DNA of 64,000 nt from Cordilura impudica (GCA_963682025.1 OY821517.1:51160662-51224661); one strand, 5' to 3'; numbered from the stretch's first letter, positions 11,886 to 23,099 are shown. Notes: generated from the letters alone by a model not told the origin. Numbers and translations are program-made.

Positions 11886-12258
11886 ATCTATAATATTAAT
11901 AGGCTAGGCGATTTCTTGTGACTGATGTTTTTTTTTACCGTTTTATCCAAATTTTGAGCAAACGTATATTATTTTAAAGGTATTTCTTTTTAGCCGTTTC
12001 GCAAATTTACAGATTTTTAAATTTTTTCCATTATTTTGAGTAAATTACATTTAAACTTGCTACTGACACATACATAAAATATGCTATGTGTGTGTTTATT
12101 AAATTTGTTAATGTGTTTGTAATAAAAATGAGTTTCTTTTTTGTGTTGATTTGTGAATTGGCTATAATTCATTAGCATACTTTTAGGGTGTTTATTAAAT
12201 GAAAAAATAAAATTTCCTAGTATTTGCGCTTGAATTTCGAGGGCTGGAATCTGTAAAA
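11886..12258 (+). repeat. Rep-A, copy 2
   Basis: CTATAATATTAATAGGCTAG to GAGGGCTGGAATCTG; same length and block order as copy 1. Followed by two direct copies of AAAATAATTATACTAGTTA at about 12259-12300. Confidence 0.65.
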
Positions 12259-12539
12259 ATAATTATACTAGTTAAAAAATAATTATACTAGTTAAAAAAA
12301 AATATACTAAATAACTTAATATCTATTTCATTAATATATTAATATTAAAAATATTTCAAAGATGTGTATCTGTACTATTAATGAAAAATTTAATATTAGT
12401 TTAACATGTTATAATAGAGTGGAATTTTTTTCTAGATTTACGGATTTTAACATTATGTATGTATTGTGAAATTATAAATCTTTTGTATGGTTAATTAACA
12501 AAACTTTAATGTGAAATTTGGAATTTTGTGAACTTTGGG

Positions 12540-12990
12540 TGTTTTCCTTTATAAAAAAAATCTGAAAAATAGGTCCAAAAGTGAGTGGTCCGATTTCATT
12601 AAAATTTTACAGTGTTTTTGCACAATTTTTGTAAGTTTTTTAAATATAGTACAGAAATTAGGAAATTTGTCATCTTTTGTGGCTTCTTAACCAAATTTTG
12701 AAGAAAATTTGTACGGTGACTAGGTCTAAGCGTGGACCGATTTCAAAGATTTTTTTACAGATCTCATCACAGACCTAATAAACCCTTATGATTCAAATTT
12801 CATCCCAATAGAATAATATTTGCTACATTCAGTGGCATTAAAACCAATTTTGAAAGAAAATTTATGTGCGGACTAGGTCCAAACATGGGCCGATTCCAAT
12901 AAATTTTCGTAGGGTTCGTCTTTGGGTCAAAAACACTTTAAGTTCCAAATTTCAGGACATTATCTTTATATTTGCAATATGTAATATTAG
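12540..12990. repeat. Mini-me-related internal blocks in tandem
   Basis: Three successive blocks of the type GACTAGGTCYAARCRTGGRC..CGATTYCAA, as found in the bodies of the mini-me copies, each followed by a differing AT-rich stretch. This looks like a tandemly expanded or collapsed relative. Neither terminus is recognisable. Confidence 0.4.
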
Positions 12991-13044
12991 CACCAAAATA
13001 ATATTGAATTTTGATAAGATATACTGAAGCCCCCTGTGGACTTA

Positions 13045-13524
13045 TCACCCACCGCCAGCATTTATTTTAAAGTTCCAACGAAGCCCACGTAGACAGAATA
13101 AAAGTAATTGTTCCTGGACAGATTCGACGAAATTTATATGAATAATGTAACACCAATCCCATATTGTAGAACCATATTCCAGGTCTGGTTTGGTTACACA
13201 TGGGTCAGAAAATTCTTTACTCCATCGCTTCATAAATCCAAGAACGCCATAAGCTTTGTTTATTCCTGAAGATATATGCGGCCGGATTCCAATTCACTTT
13301 CATTCACAAAATAAGTAGTATGTAGATTATTATATCTGTAAAAGGACATATGCTTGCATTTTTTTTATATTGAGCTTTATAAAGTTTACATTGCACCATC
13401 CACAAAAATTATTTAAATCGGATTGTAGTAAAAAATATTGAAAGTAATTTTGAAGAGAGGAAAATAGTTTGAGACAATTTAAGAGAATTTTAGAGTGTTG
13501 GGAGATCAATGATAAATAAAGTAA
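13045..13524 (-). pseudogene. C-terminal reverse-transcriptase part of the split non-LTR element
   Basis: Minus-strand remnants: LFIIDLP (one frame), then SDLNNFCGWCNVNFIKLN at about 13400. This is the post-catalytic 'DLxxLxxWCxxNxxxLN' block of insect reverse transcriptases. It is followed by YGVLGFMKRWSKEFSD and KPDLEYGSTIWDW at 13110-13230. At least two frame changes. The YADD block expected before it is not present, so the catalytic core was lost either before or with the neighbouring mini-me insertion. Confidence 0.65.
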
Positions 13525-14285
13525 CAAATAAGAAAATTATAGTCAGTCTAGACCGACTATATGATACCCTATACCATGCGTTTAGAGACCCTATCTCTCA
13601 GACTCAACTAACTGGATATAGAAAATAAGCATAAACCAAATTTGAGTGGGATTTTTATTAATTTTTTCGGCTGCAGATATGAAAAAGTAAATAACGGATG
13701 ATATATATATATAGGGACTAGGCCCAAAAATGGACCGATCCTGACCATGTTTTGTAAGGTCTCTTGTATTTTGCAAAAATATATACAAACAAAATTTGAG
13801 AAGAATCAGTGCAATATTTTTGTTTTTTTGATAGATTTAAGTGAAGATCGGGAAGCAGCTCTATATGGGGCCTATGACTAAGAGTTGTCCCATATAGATC
13901 ATTTTGGGACTACTGATTAATGGATGTAATAAACACATACAAACCCACTTTGAATAAGATTTATATGATAATTTGTATCTTATGACAATTTAAGTCGATT
14001 TCATAGGGGCCATTTGTATGGGGGCTAGGTCTGAACATGGACCGATTCCCACCAATTTCAATAGCGTTCATCCCATGGCCGACGAAAGCTTACACACCAA
14101 ATTTCGTCAAAATATATTCATATTTGCGACCTGCAGTTTGATTACAAGCTTTACATGGACACACAGACGGACGGACGGACGGACATCGTTAAATCGAATC
14201 AGATAGTGATTCTGATTCGGTCGGTATAATAAAAGACGGGTTTAGGTCAAATATTTTTGGTAGTTACAGCAAACACTTCGACTTT
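13525..14285 (+). repeat. mini-me/DINE-1-like element with (ACGG)n microsatellite
   Basis: Best forward copy. It has the 5' end CAAATAAGAAAATTATAGTC, the near-palindrome around TCTAGACCGACTAT, the body blocks, then CACAGACGG plus repeated ACGG at about 14160-14183, and the core CATCGTTAAATCGAATCAG...GTGATTCTGATTCGG. This order matches mini-me elements. The usual GGTATAGGGTATAA end is missing; the copy stops at the reverse-transcriptase sequence near 14286. It interrupts the minus-strand retrotransposon. Confidence 0.8.
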
Positions 14286-16182
14286 TTTAGACAGCGTTTC
14301 TAAATTTAACGCGCTGAAATCTGTTCGTTAAATAACATTTTATCCAGAAAACTAAAGAATTACTAAAACCCATAGAATTCAGCTTGTATAATAATAAATA
14401 ATGATTCACCTTATCAAAGGCTTTACTAAAGTTGGTGTAAATTACATCAGTTTGCATACGATCTCTAAAACCGTCATTTATAATTGTAGTGAGTTCCAGA
14501 ACATTGGTGATTGTAAAACGAGATTTACGAAAGCCGTGTTGATATGGAGAGTGTATGGATGATACTTGATGAAATAACGAGTCTATTATCATTTACATTT
14601 GAAATATAAATTTTGCGATGCCTCTGCAGTTAGACACATTGACCTTATTGTTTGATTTGTTTAAAGGGATGATATATGATACCATGTAGATGGTAAATAT
14701 CCTATACGCAAGGACTGATTAGAAAGTATTGTTAGTGGATAGGACAGGGAGCCAGCATAGTGCTTAAAAATATTATTTGGTATTCCGTCAGGACCAGGAT
14801 CAAAACCATTTTTCAGTGTTTTCATGTTACTCAAAACAGTGATGTTGTTAAGAAAATTTATATTTATTATCAAAGAACCTTTGGAAATTTCAAAAGGATG
14901 TTGTACGGAGGCATCAAAATTTTGTATTGAATATGTTGTAGTAAAAACATTACTGATTGATAAATCATCAACGGCTGAAATTGACCCAAATTTCAAAGAA
15001 TTAGGATATTCACGTGATAGACGTTTAGATTTAACAAAATTGTAAAATGATTTTGGATTCCTCTTTAAATTATGTTTCAAACGAGTTAAGTAGTTATTTT
15101 AAGCCCTTTTGTTTTCAATATTGTATTCTGATCTAGCAATTAAATACTTGGTAAAATCAGAGTGGGAACCAGACTTTTTGAATTTTTTATACACTTTTTA
15201 TTCTTTCTATTTTTGAATTTAGCCAAATAATTATTATTCCATGGTGAACCCATATTTTTACGGGTTGAAATCAAAGGAACCGTTACAGATATACATGCGT
15301 TCAACATGTTGTGAAAGCTTGTGATCATCTCATCATAATCAATAGATGAAAGGATATCATTCCAGTCAATATCGGATAGAAGAGCATTCAATTTTGCATA
15401 ATCAGTTTTCGAAAAGCAATAAACCTTTTCCATCTGATTATGCACATGATTTTTAATTGGCAAATTGAATGGAAGCAAAATAAGTAAATTTACTGTAGGA
15501 TGATAACGGTCTTCAGGTAAAGTACTTGGATTAGATGGATGCAGCGATACTTCAGATGGTTCATTAATAAAAATTAAATCCAAAAGTTTTCAATACGCGT
15601 TGAGAATATGATTTACTTGGAAGAGACCATAATCAAATAACGATTCGATGAATTCATTTTTACAGCCATTCATAACAACATGAACCAAATAATTGGTGTT
15701 ATAAGAATTTGACCACGAAATAGATGGTAAGTTAAAATTGCCAACTTAGATAGAATTCAATAATGATTTTTTCATAGCTGACATATGCTTAATGTAAATA
15801 TCATCACTGAAAGGAGGAAGGACATACGAACATGAGATGTATAATAATTTTTTCTTAATTTGATTTTTATCGCAACAAATTCAATATGAGATGTGGAAGA
15901 GTCTATAATTTGCTCAGAAGGAAATTTTACTGAGACTGCGATTAATACTCCACCTCCAGTTTCTTTAGTTACATTAACACGATCACATCTGTATATATGG
16001 TATTTATCACAAAGAATTTCAGAGTTATGAATATTATTATTAGGCCATGTTTCAGTAAAACAATAATCTCGTAACTGAAGTCAAAACTTTTAACAAATAA
16101 AGTAGATAATTTAGTTTTTAAGCCTCTAACATTCTGATACTTTACAGATAACTGTTCATCAGATGGTAAGAAAATTAATTTT
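14286..16182 (-). pseudogene. Endonuclease/reverse transcriptase pseudogene, 5' part of the split element
   Basis: Minus strand. The endonuclease opens with YQNVRGLKTKL near 16140. TETWPNNNIHNSEILCDKY (Glu of the active site) and GGGVLIAVSVKFPS follow in successive frames, then GNFNLPSISW near 15740 and LDLIFINEP..HHP-like DRYHP near 15560. The linker (15140-15583) contains PWNNNYLAKFKNRKNKK. The reverse transcriptase starts in 14661-15080 (DPGPDGIPNNIFKHY) and continues in 14287-14592 (HGFRKSRFT, and the catalytic Asp region YTNFSKAFDKVNH). Stops and frame changes near 16070, 15720, 15590, 15110 and 14650 disrupt it. Confidence 0.7.
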
Positions 16183-16440
16183 CTGACAAATCAACCGTAC
16201 GAGAAGGCAATTGAACAGCATTAGATGAAGCGGTATCTTTGTTAATATACTCACGAATTATAGCTTTCGGTGGCCAAAAATCTGGATTTACAACCGTAGC
16301 AAACACTTCTTCAGGAAGGATAATTTTAAAAGATGCTATGCTTCGTTAATGAAATTATTGTTTCCCGTCAAGATTCTAGACGCATTACCAAATTGCACAT
16401 CTGTTGATTGTATCGGACTCTCATTTGAAGTCGACGAATA
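16183..16440 (-). pseudogene. C-terminal tail of non-LTR ORF1
   Basis: Reading upstream of the endonuclease on the minus strand gives FKIILPEEVFATVVNPDFW, PPKAIIREYINKD and finally TVDLSEN-stop at about 16183. Position and spacing (directly ahead of ORF2) fit the end of the ORF1 nucleic-acid-binding protein of this element. The rest of ORF1 is lost where the sequence changes to an unrelated reverse transcriptase near 16450. Confidence 0.5.
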
Positions 16441-16454
16441 GTAAAAATAGCGAT

Positions 16455-16569
16455 GAGTTCGATTCGACCGATTACTCGACGATTATTCTTAGTGAATTTA
16501 TTTGGTCAACAGAGCTTCTGTCGGGCCTAAAACCTGCCTGCTCACGTCGCAGTGATGTTCCTATTGATG
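16455..16569 (-). pseudogene. RTE-like reverse transcriptase fragment, distal half
   Basis: Minus strand: SLRREQAGFRPDRSSVDQIN then SLRIIVE-stop-SVEF. This is the reverse-transcriptase block that precedes the first catalytic Asp in RTE-like elements. It begins exactly at the TGATG duplication of the inserted 16570-20881 element and is the continuation of the fragment at 20882-21165. Confidence 0.65.
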
Positions 16570-18095
16570 CACAGTGGTTCAAAACCAAAAAAAAGTGGTA
16601 ATAAGTCTGGAACTTCTAAACTATTGGTTGGATTGGAATAGTATATTCTAGGCGATTGTAGTCAAGGATATAGGCTTTCAAAATATTTATTTCTGAGATA
16701 CCCTGTTGTAACACAGGGTGAGCTACAGGGTGCCAAATTCGACCACCTCGTGGTGGAAAATGCTTTCAAAGCTTGTAACTTTTATAAATATGAAGTGATT
16801 TTTACGTTTTTTAAATTTTTCTAATAACCATTAAATTACTAACAAAAAACATTGCTTACACTACCTAGTTGTCGCTTATGGTTTAAAAAATATTTGATTT
16901 TAAAAATCAACATTTGAACTTTTCACCAAATTCTTTCTTGGTTTTTCGCAAATAACATTTTTATTAAAATAGATAAAAAAAAATCTAAAAATATGCGGCG
17001 ATAGCCAGTACTTTTTCAAAAAAATACGTTGAAGTATTCTTTGAATTATTTCAGACCGTTTAGTGAGCACAAAATCTTAAAGTTGACTTTTTGAATCAGG
17101 TTCTAAAAATTGAAAATTTTTGCCAAAAAATACCCTTCATTCTTTCACTTTTTTCTCACAACCTTGGTAAAACATGTATATATTTTTCTACATATTTTAA
17201 AAGAATATGCTTCAAGAATGGTTGTAAGTGAAATTTTTAATATTTTTGGACATGCACCCTACGTCCAGCATTGGACGAAATTGGGCAATTTAAAAAAAAA
17301 AACTAAGTTTTAAAAGTTAATACAAAAATATTCGCTCGATTTCTTCAAATATTTCACCGCAGTATTAAAGCTCCAAATATTTTTATATATTTGCCGCAAT
17401 AAAATTCACCGCCATTACATAAACGTGGTCAGGAGAGCTTAAATGATGAAAAAAGTCAAATTTTCATACGAATTTTATTTGTTAACATAAAAAACATATT
17501 AAGATTAGATATTTTTATATTTTGTTTATTGACTCAGAACGGCATTTAAATTATCTAAAACACTTCAAAAAATCATTTTGATAACGTTAATAGTTTTTGA
17601 GATATTTATATTCAAATTTCAGAAAAAAATATAGAAAAACTATGGTTTTTCGTTTTTTTTTTGGTTTTTTTGGTAAAGTGTTCCCAAAATTTTTGAATTT
17701 TACTTACTATTATATATATTGTTAAAGAAGACATATTTATCTATTCAACGGTATATAACATGTCTTTCAAATATATTGCAACATGCTGAAATAATGACAC
17801 CAAACCACACTCCACAGGCAAAAATTAAGCTATTTCTCTATTTGTTCATAGAAATGGTCATTTACATAGTGAATGACATATTTTTTTATTGTTTTTTGGT
17901 AAAGGGTTGCATACGTTTTTATTACTTCAAATAATTTTATATATCTTTTCAAAGAAGATATAATTATAAATTAATGGTGTATGAAATATTTACCTATTGA
18001 GTTTCAACTGATCATAAAATTGCCCGAAACTCTGATACCTTTTGCAAAACATCTGTAATTCACAATACCTTTTTATGCAAAAAAAACAGGTAAAA
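16570..18095 (+). repeat. Left inverted arm of the 4.3-kb element
   Basis: About 1.5 kb that is the near-perfect inverted copy of 18985-20881. Landmarks include CACAGGGTGAGCTACAGGGTG at 16705, GGTGGTCGA-like symmetry at 16741 and TGCACCCTACGTCCAGC at 17253. Open frames here are mirrored in the other arm and lack coding character. Confidence 0.85.
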
Positions 18096-18231
18096 GCCAA
18101 ATCTTTAGATTCACTAAAACAAAATGTAAGTATTGGTTGAAGTACCTGCCCGATATATTACCTTTCAAAAAGTATTTTCAGTATATAACAATGAGTTTCT
18201 TGTTTATTAAGATCACTTACGTATAATCTAT

Positions 18232-18876
18232 CATGGAGGTTACATTAAAGCATTATTCACTTTGCAAAGTTATTTGGAAAAACCTTCCGATTCTACTATT
18301 CATTCATCACGTTCGGAAAAAGTCTCGAAATTATTTTATACAATTAACAACACTTACGGTTTAAATGTGAGATCTGAAGATGTTGAAAATTTTTACAAAG
18401 CTTTCGAAAGAAGATTTAGCCAATCGGGTTTATCAAAATCAAAGTTTATGACTAAAAATGAAGAATGGTTGAAAACGGGCCTCACAGTACAAATTGAGAA
18501 AAAGGCATTTGGTCGACCTAAAAAGGACTACGAAAATGTTCAATCAAGGACAAAAAAGAAAAACCAAGAAGAAATCATTAGAAACCATTCGCCTAATGAA
18601 ATTAAGGATTCTTTTAAATCAGCCTTGACACGCACGCAACCAAAAGAAGCTGCTAAAATGTAATGTAGCAAAAAAAAATGTAAATGTAGCAAAGAAGCCC
18701 AAAATTCCGATTTAATGGAATATTTACTGATATCATCACATCCAGTAATATACTCCATAAGAACAAAATGGTTACCAAAAATAAGTCTTGAAATAGAAAA
18801 TGATGATTCCGAAGCTATGGATATAAAACATCTTTTATCTTTTGATATTTCTGATTGTTTTATAGAAAATAACTAG
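18232..18876 (+). pseudogene. Internal gene remnant of the 4.3-kb element, unrecognised family
   Basis: Plus-strand frame with a single stop (18661-18663). The first part reads GGYIKALFTLQSYLEKPSD, a KAFERRF..KSKFMTKNEEWL block, then GRPKKDYEN and QSRTKKKNQEE (about residues 85-115). The pattern 'F..+W..S....S+F...N..WL...GRP...+...S.RTK++K' occurs in uncharacterised arthropod proteins linked to repeats, but I cannot give it a function. After the stop the same frame continues as CSKKKCKCSKEAQ, YLLISSHPVIYSI and a final SFDISDCFIENN. At about 200 residues it is far too short for a transposase. I think it is an internally deleted remnant joining the N-terminal and C-terminal parts. There is no recognisable catalytic triad. 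No ATG is in frame near the start. Confidence 0.5.
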
Positions 18877-18984
18877 TAAAAAAGCAGACAATTGTTATGT
18901 AAGTTTAAGCCTATGATAAAACAAATAAAAAAAAATACTCATTAAAAAAAATTTAGTTATATTTGTTATATAATAATGAAAATA

Positions 18985-20881
18985 TATTAGGCATTGGCTT
19001 TTACCTGTTTTTTTTTTTTTTTTTTTTGTTTAAAATCAGCATCAGAGTTTCGGGCAATTTTATGATCAGTTGAAACTCATTAGGTAAATATTTCATACAC
19101 CATTAACTTATAATTATACCTTCTTTGAAAAGATATATAAAATTATTTGAAGTAATAAAAACGTATGTAACCCTTTACCAAAAAACAACAAAAAACAAGT
19201 AAGAAAATTATAGTCGGTCTAGACCGACTATACGATACCCTATACCATGCGTTTAGAAACCCTATCTCTTAGGCCCAATTAACTGGACATAGAAAATAAG
19301 CAAAAACCAAATTTGAGTAGGATTATTATTAATTTTTTTGGCTGCAAATATGAAAAAGTTCATATCGGAGGCTATATCTATACAGGGACTAGGTCCAAAA
19401 ATGGTAAAGTCTCTTGTATTTTGCAAAAATATATACAAGCACAATTTGAGAAGAATCAGTGCAATATTTTTGTTGTTTAATAGATTTAAGTGAAGATCGG
19501 GAAGCAGCTCTATATGGGGTCAAAGGGATCACAAAGTCATTATACCCAAACCACATAGTGGTATAGGGTATAAATATGTCATTCACTATGTAAATGACCA
19601 TTTATATGAACAAATAGAGAAATAGCTAAATTTTTGCCTGTGGAGTGTGGTTTGGGGTCATTATTTGAGCATGTTGCAATATATTTGATAGACATGTTAT
19701 ATATCGTTGAATAGATAGATATGTCTTCTTTAATAATATATATATAAATAAGTAAAATTCAAAATTTTTGGAACACTTTACCAAAAAAACCAAAAAAAAC
19801 GAAAAACCATAGTTTTTCTATATTTTTTTCTGAAATTTGAATATAAATATCTCAAAAACTATTAACGTTATCAAAATGGTTTTTTGAAGTGTTTTAGATA
19901 ATTGAAATGCCGTTCTGAATCGATAAACAAAATATAAAAATATCTAATCTTAATATGTTTTTTACGTTAACAAATAAAATTCGTATGAAAATTTGACTTT
20001 TTTCATCATTTAAGCTCTCCTGACCACGTTTATGTAATGGCGGTGAATTTTATTGCGGCAAATATATAAAAGTATTTGGAGCTTTAATACTGCGGTGAAA
20101 TATTTGAAGAAATCGAGCGGATATTTTTGTATTAACTTTTAAAACTTAGTTTTTTTTTAAAAAATTGCCCAATTTCGTCCAATGCTGGACGTAGGGTGCA
20201 TGTCCACAAATATTAAAAATTTCGCTTACAACCATTCCTGAAGCATATTCTTTTAAAATATGTGGAAAAATATATACATGTTTTACCAAGGTTGTGAGAA
20301 AAAAGTGAAAGAATGAAGGGTATTTTTTGGCAAAAATTTTCAATTTTTAGAACCTGATTCAAAAAGTCAAATTTAAGATTTTGTGCTCACTAAACGGTTT
20401 GAAATAATTCAAAAAATGCTTCAACGTATTTTTTCGAAAAGTACTGGCTATCGCCACATATTTTTAGATTTTTTTTTATCTATTTTAATAAAAATGTTAT
20501 TTGCGAAAAACCAAGAAAGAATTTGGTGAAAAGTTCAAATGTTGATTTTTAAAATCAAATATTTTTTAAACCATAAGCGATAACTAAGTAGTATAAGCAT
20601 GTTTTTTGTTAATAATTTAATGGTTATTGGAAAAATTTTAAAAACGTAAAAATCACTTCATAGTTATAAAAGTTACAAGCTTTGAAAGCATTTTCCACCT
20701 CGAGGTGGTCGACTTTGGCACCCTGTACCTCACCCTGTGTTATAACAGGGTATCTCAAAAATAAATATTTTAAAAGCCTATATCCTTGACTACAATCGCC
20801 TAGAATATACTATTCCAATCCAACCAATAGTTTAGAAGTTCCAGACTTATTACCACTTTTTTTTGGTTTTGAACCACTGTG
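18985..20881 (-). repeat. Right inverted arm of the 4.3-kb element (contains mini-me)
   Basis: Reverse complement of the left arm, broken only by the mini-me at 19196-19573. A long T run follows the inner border at about 19008-19028. Confidence 0.85.
19196..19573 (+). repeat. Short mini-me/DINE-1 copy inside the right arm
   Basis: Begins CAAGTAAGAAAATTATAGTC and ends GTGGTATAGGGTATAA. Comparison with the left arm gives the empty site: a run of seven A followed by TATGTC, with the element between A and T and no target duplication, as expected for Helitron-type insertion. The microsatellite and core are deleted in this copy. Confidence 0.8.
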
Positions 20882-21165
20882 TGATGGAGAGATGCAGTCC
20901 AATGTGATAAAGGTCAATATCTTCTGAATGGTATTGTGCAAAATAATCCCTCTCCAGTAGGTACGCTTACTAAGTCACCTTTTTTGGATAAGGTTGTAAT
21001 GAAGCTCTCGTTCCATTCGGACGGTAGATTTTAAGTTGACCAAGCATTCTGTACCATGGGCAGAACCACTTCGGCCATGATGTTTGTTGCCTTGAAAATT
21101 TCAGATGGGATATTATCCCACCTTGCAACCATTATGCCCGATTCACCCCATTTCTAAGAGCAACC
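20882..21165 (-). pseudogene. RTE-like reverse transcriptase fragment, proximal half
   Basis: Minus strand: DNIPSEIFKATNIMAEVVLP and PMVQNAWST, then WNESFITTLSKKGDLV, and a degraded 'NWRGI' block. This is the opening of an RTE-like reverse transcriptase. It ends at the TGATG duplication. Joined through one duplication copy to 16569, the reading continues in the same frame (…ISPSIGTSLRREQ). One internal stop near 21030 and a frame change near 20940. Confidence 0.65.
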
Positions 21166-21189
21166 TACTCGAAATAATGGCAAATAATA

Positions 21190-21420
21190 TTACCCTAACC
21201 TTACCAAGGTAAGTGGTTAATTTTGTGAATGAACGTAATGTCAACAGATAAACGGAAAGACATCGCTATATCGCTTAAAGTTTTTATAAGTATCAAGAAT
21301 ATTTATACTTTATGGGGTTGCAAGTCCATTTTTTGATCTGCTACAAACTTAATAGCAAACTGATATACATATAACCTCTGCATAGTGGTGTGGAGGGTAT
21401 AAAAATTATAAAATTTTTAT
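21190..21420 (+). repeat. mini-me/DINE-1 3' core
   Basis: Contains AAACGGAAAGACATCGCTAT then ATCAAGAATATTTATACTTT and ATGGGGTTGCAAGTCC, then GTGGTGTGGAGGGTATAAAA. These match the conserved mini-me core (ACGGACATGGCTA..ATCAAGAATATATATACTTTATGGGGTC) and its terminal GTGG..GGGTATAAA. The 5' part is missing. Confidence 0.65.
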
Positions 21421-23090
21421 TTGTAGCAAAATCAAAATGAAAAACTTATACCGTCCACCCGCATGTCTGCTTCTATTGTCCGCCTGGTAAACAAATATCA
21501 GGGCCCACTATCTACATTAGTCAGTTAAATTCAAAATAGATCCGCTTATATTTCAATTCCTTTTAGTCAACTAATGTTAAATGCTATCTTGAAACAAATA
21601 ACAATTAAGTTTGATCTACCAAATTTGACATCATAAGAAATTTGTTGAATTTTCCCAACTTCTGAGAAGAAGTACCAAAAAGGAGATTAATAAATTTGGC
21701 TAAAAAATTTAAAAGTTTTTTTTCGATATTTTTACATTAAATTGTATTCTTTGTAAATTTATTGTATTTTTTCCTTTTTAATAAATTTCAAGCTTCAATT
21801 TTTGCAATACTTTTATGTAAATCCTAAATATATTTTATGTATTAAATTGTGTAAGTTTTTAAATGAATTGGTGATAATTAAATAAAAAAATAGATGTGTC
21901 TTTTCATATTTACCTTAAACTTAATTCCGTTAAAGTCTTTTTTTTCTTTTTGTTATTTAGTTGAAAAAAACTAAACACTTTTCCCAACAGCAGGTAACTA
22001 AAACTGTTATAAGTCACCAACATATTATGGGGACTTCTATAAACAAAAGAATATTAAAGGCATTTAAGTATTTTGCAACCTTAAAAATAAAGGAATGTGA
22101 TAACAAATTTTAATACTGGAGAAATGTTAGTACGAGTACGTTAAAAATAAAAGACTGCTATAAGAGGAGACAAATTACATTGTAGCAAGAGCAAAACTTA
22201 AAGACTTCGATTGACGAGTCGTTTTTCTATATATCAAAATAAAATAAAAAACAAACTACAAATAAAATTCAAATTAATGTTATTGTTGAAACGCAATTCC
22301 TAAAATAAAATAATTTTATATTGCTTTATTATAAACTAAAACATGTATGATTAGAGCGTTATTAAAGGCTGAACTGTATGCAGTATAATATCGTGTAATA
22401 AGTTGTTTTTATGTTAGCATTACAGGAAATGTATGCCACGTTACAAGTTATGGCCAAGGAAACGAAAGTTCTACAGTATGAAAAATAAAACGAAAAACTT
22501 TTTCCCCCCTTTTTTCGTTTGTGCAGAAGGTAAAACAATAACAATTTACATATGTTGATGCTGGACTTGGGTCTTTTGTTAGGGAAATGCAAATACTTTA
22601 TCATCTAAAAAAAAAATATGTTATTCAACATTATGTAGGTCTATAGAAACAAGTTTAAGCGAGTGAGAAAAAACAAAAGTGCTGAAACTGAGAAAGTTTT
22701 TTGAAAAAAAAATACGGCACATCCTGCTAGGGATACACTAAACATGTAAATAAAAATGTTTGCTGTAAACAAGTTTTTAAACTGCTTTAAAATAGAGACA
22801 CATTTTGTGATTTCGAAATTTATTTTGAAAATTAAATGTATTTACACATAAAAATAGTTTTTGGGTATTTAACTTATTTGTGTCGGCTAAGAATATTTCA
22901 TATGTTCAAAATTAAGGATTTTTAAAATTTTTTTATATAAAATATTCTTTCAATAAAATCTATACTTGCTAGAAAAAGTATCCGTACACTTGAAGACCAA
23001 AATTTTTAATATTTATAAAAATTTAAATAAAATATTTTGAATTGCGAACTTTTTTCCGTTGACACACTGAGAATTTTAATTGTTTAAAAA
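21421..23090. other. AT-rich sequence without recognisable genes
   Basis: No protein similarity in any frame I inspected. Long homopolymer A/T stretches. The 80-residue minus-strand frame at 22362-22604 has no recognisable motif and is not called. Confidence 0.5.
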
Positions 23091-23099
23091 AAAAAAAAT

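Larger units (their letters stand above)
13030..16440 (-). mobile_element. Non-LTR retrotransposon split by a mini-me insertion
   Basis: Minus-strand element reading from about 16440 to 13030, with the tail of ORF1, then endonuclease, linker and reverse transcriptase. A 760-bp mini-me (13525-14285) sits in the reverse-transcriptase region. The 5' side ends within ORF1. No poly-A or repeat tail is obvious at the 3' side. A jockey/CR1-type group is likely from the endonuclease opening (QNVRGLKTKL) and the linker. Confidence 0.7.
16570..20881 (+). mobile_element. 4.3-kb long-inverted-arm DNA transposon with CACAGTG ends (Transib-like)
   Basis: Termini are CACAGTGGTTCAAAACC at 16570 and its reverse complement ending at 20881. 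TGATG flanks both sides (16565-16569 and 20882-20886), a 5-bp target duplication. The arms are about 1.5 kb each and nearly identical when one is reversed. The right arm is interrupted by a 378-bp mini-me (19196-19573). Between the arms lies about 0.9 kb with a decayed coding region. CAC-starting ends similar to CACWRTG plus 5-bp duplications are known hallmarks of Transib (and of RAG-related ProtoRAG) transposons, so Transib-like is my inference from the ends. I cannot confirm it from the encoded protein. Removing the element rejoins the interrupted reverse-transcriptase frame. Confidence 0.8.

Noticed and set aside
16570..16600. True V(D)J-type recombination signal
   Set aside because: The heptamer matches but there is no nonamer at 12 or 23 bp; it is better explained as a transposon end.
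17110..20343. Matching 65-67-residue frames at 17110-17313 and 20146-20343
   Set aside because: They are the two mirrored arms of the same transposon; identity reflects the inverted repeat, not coding constraint.
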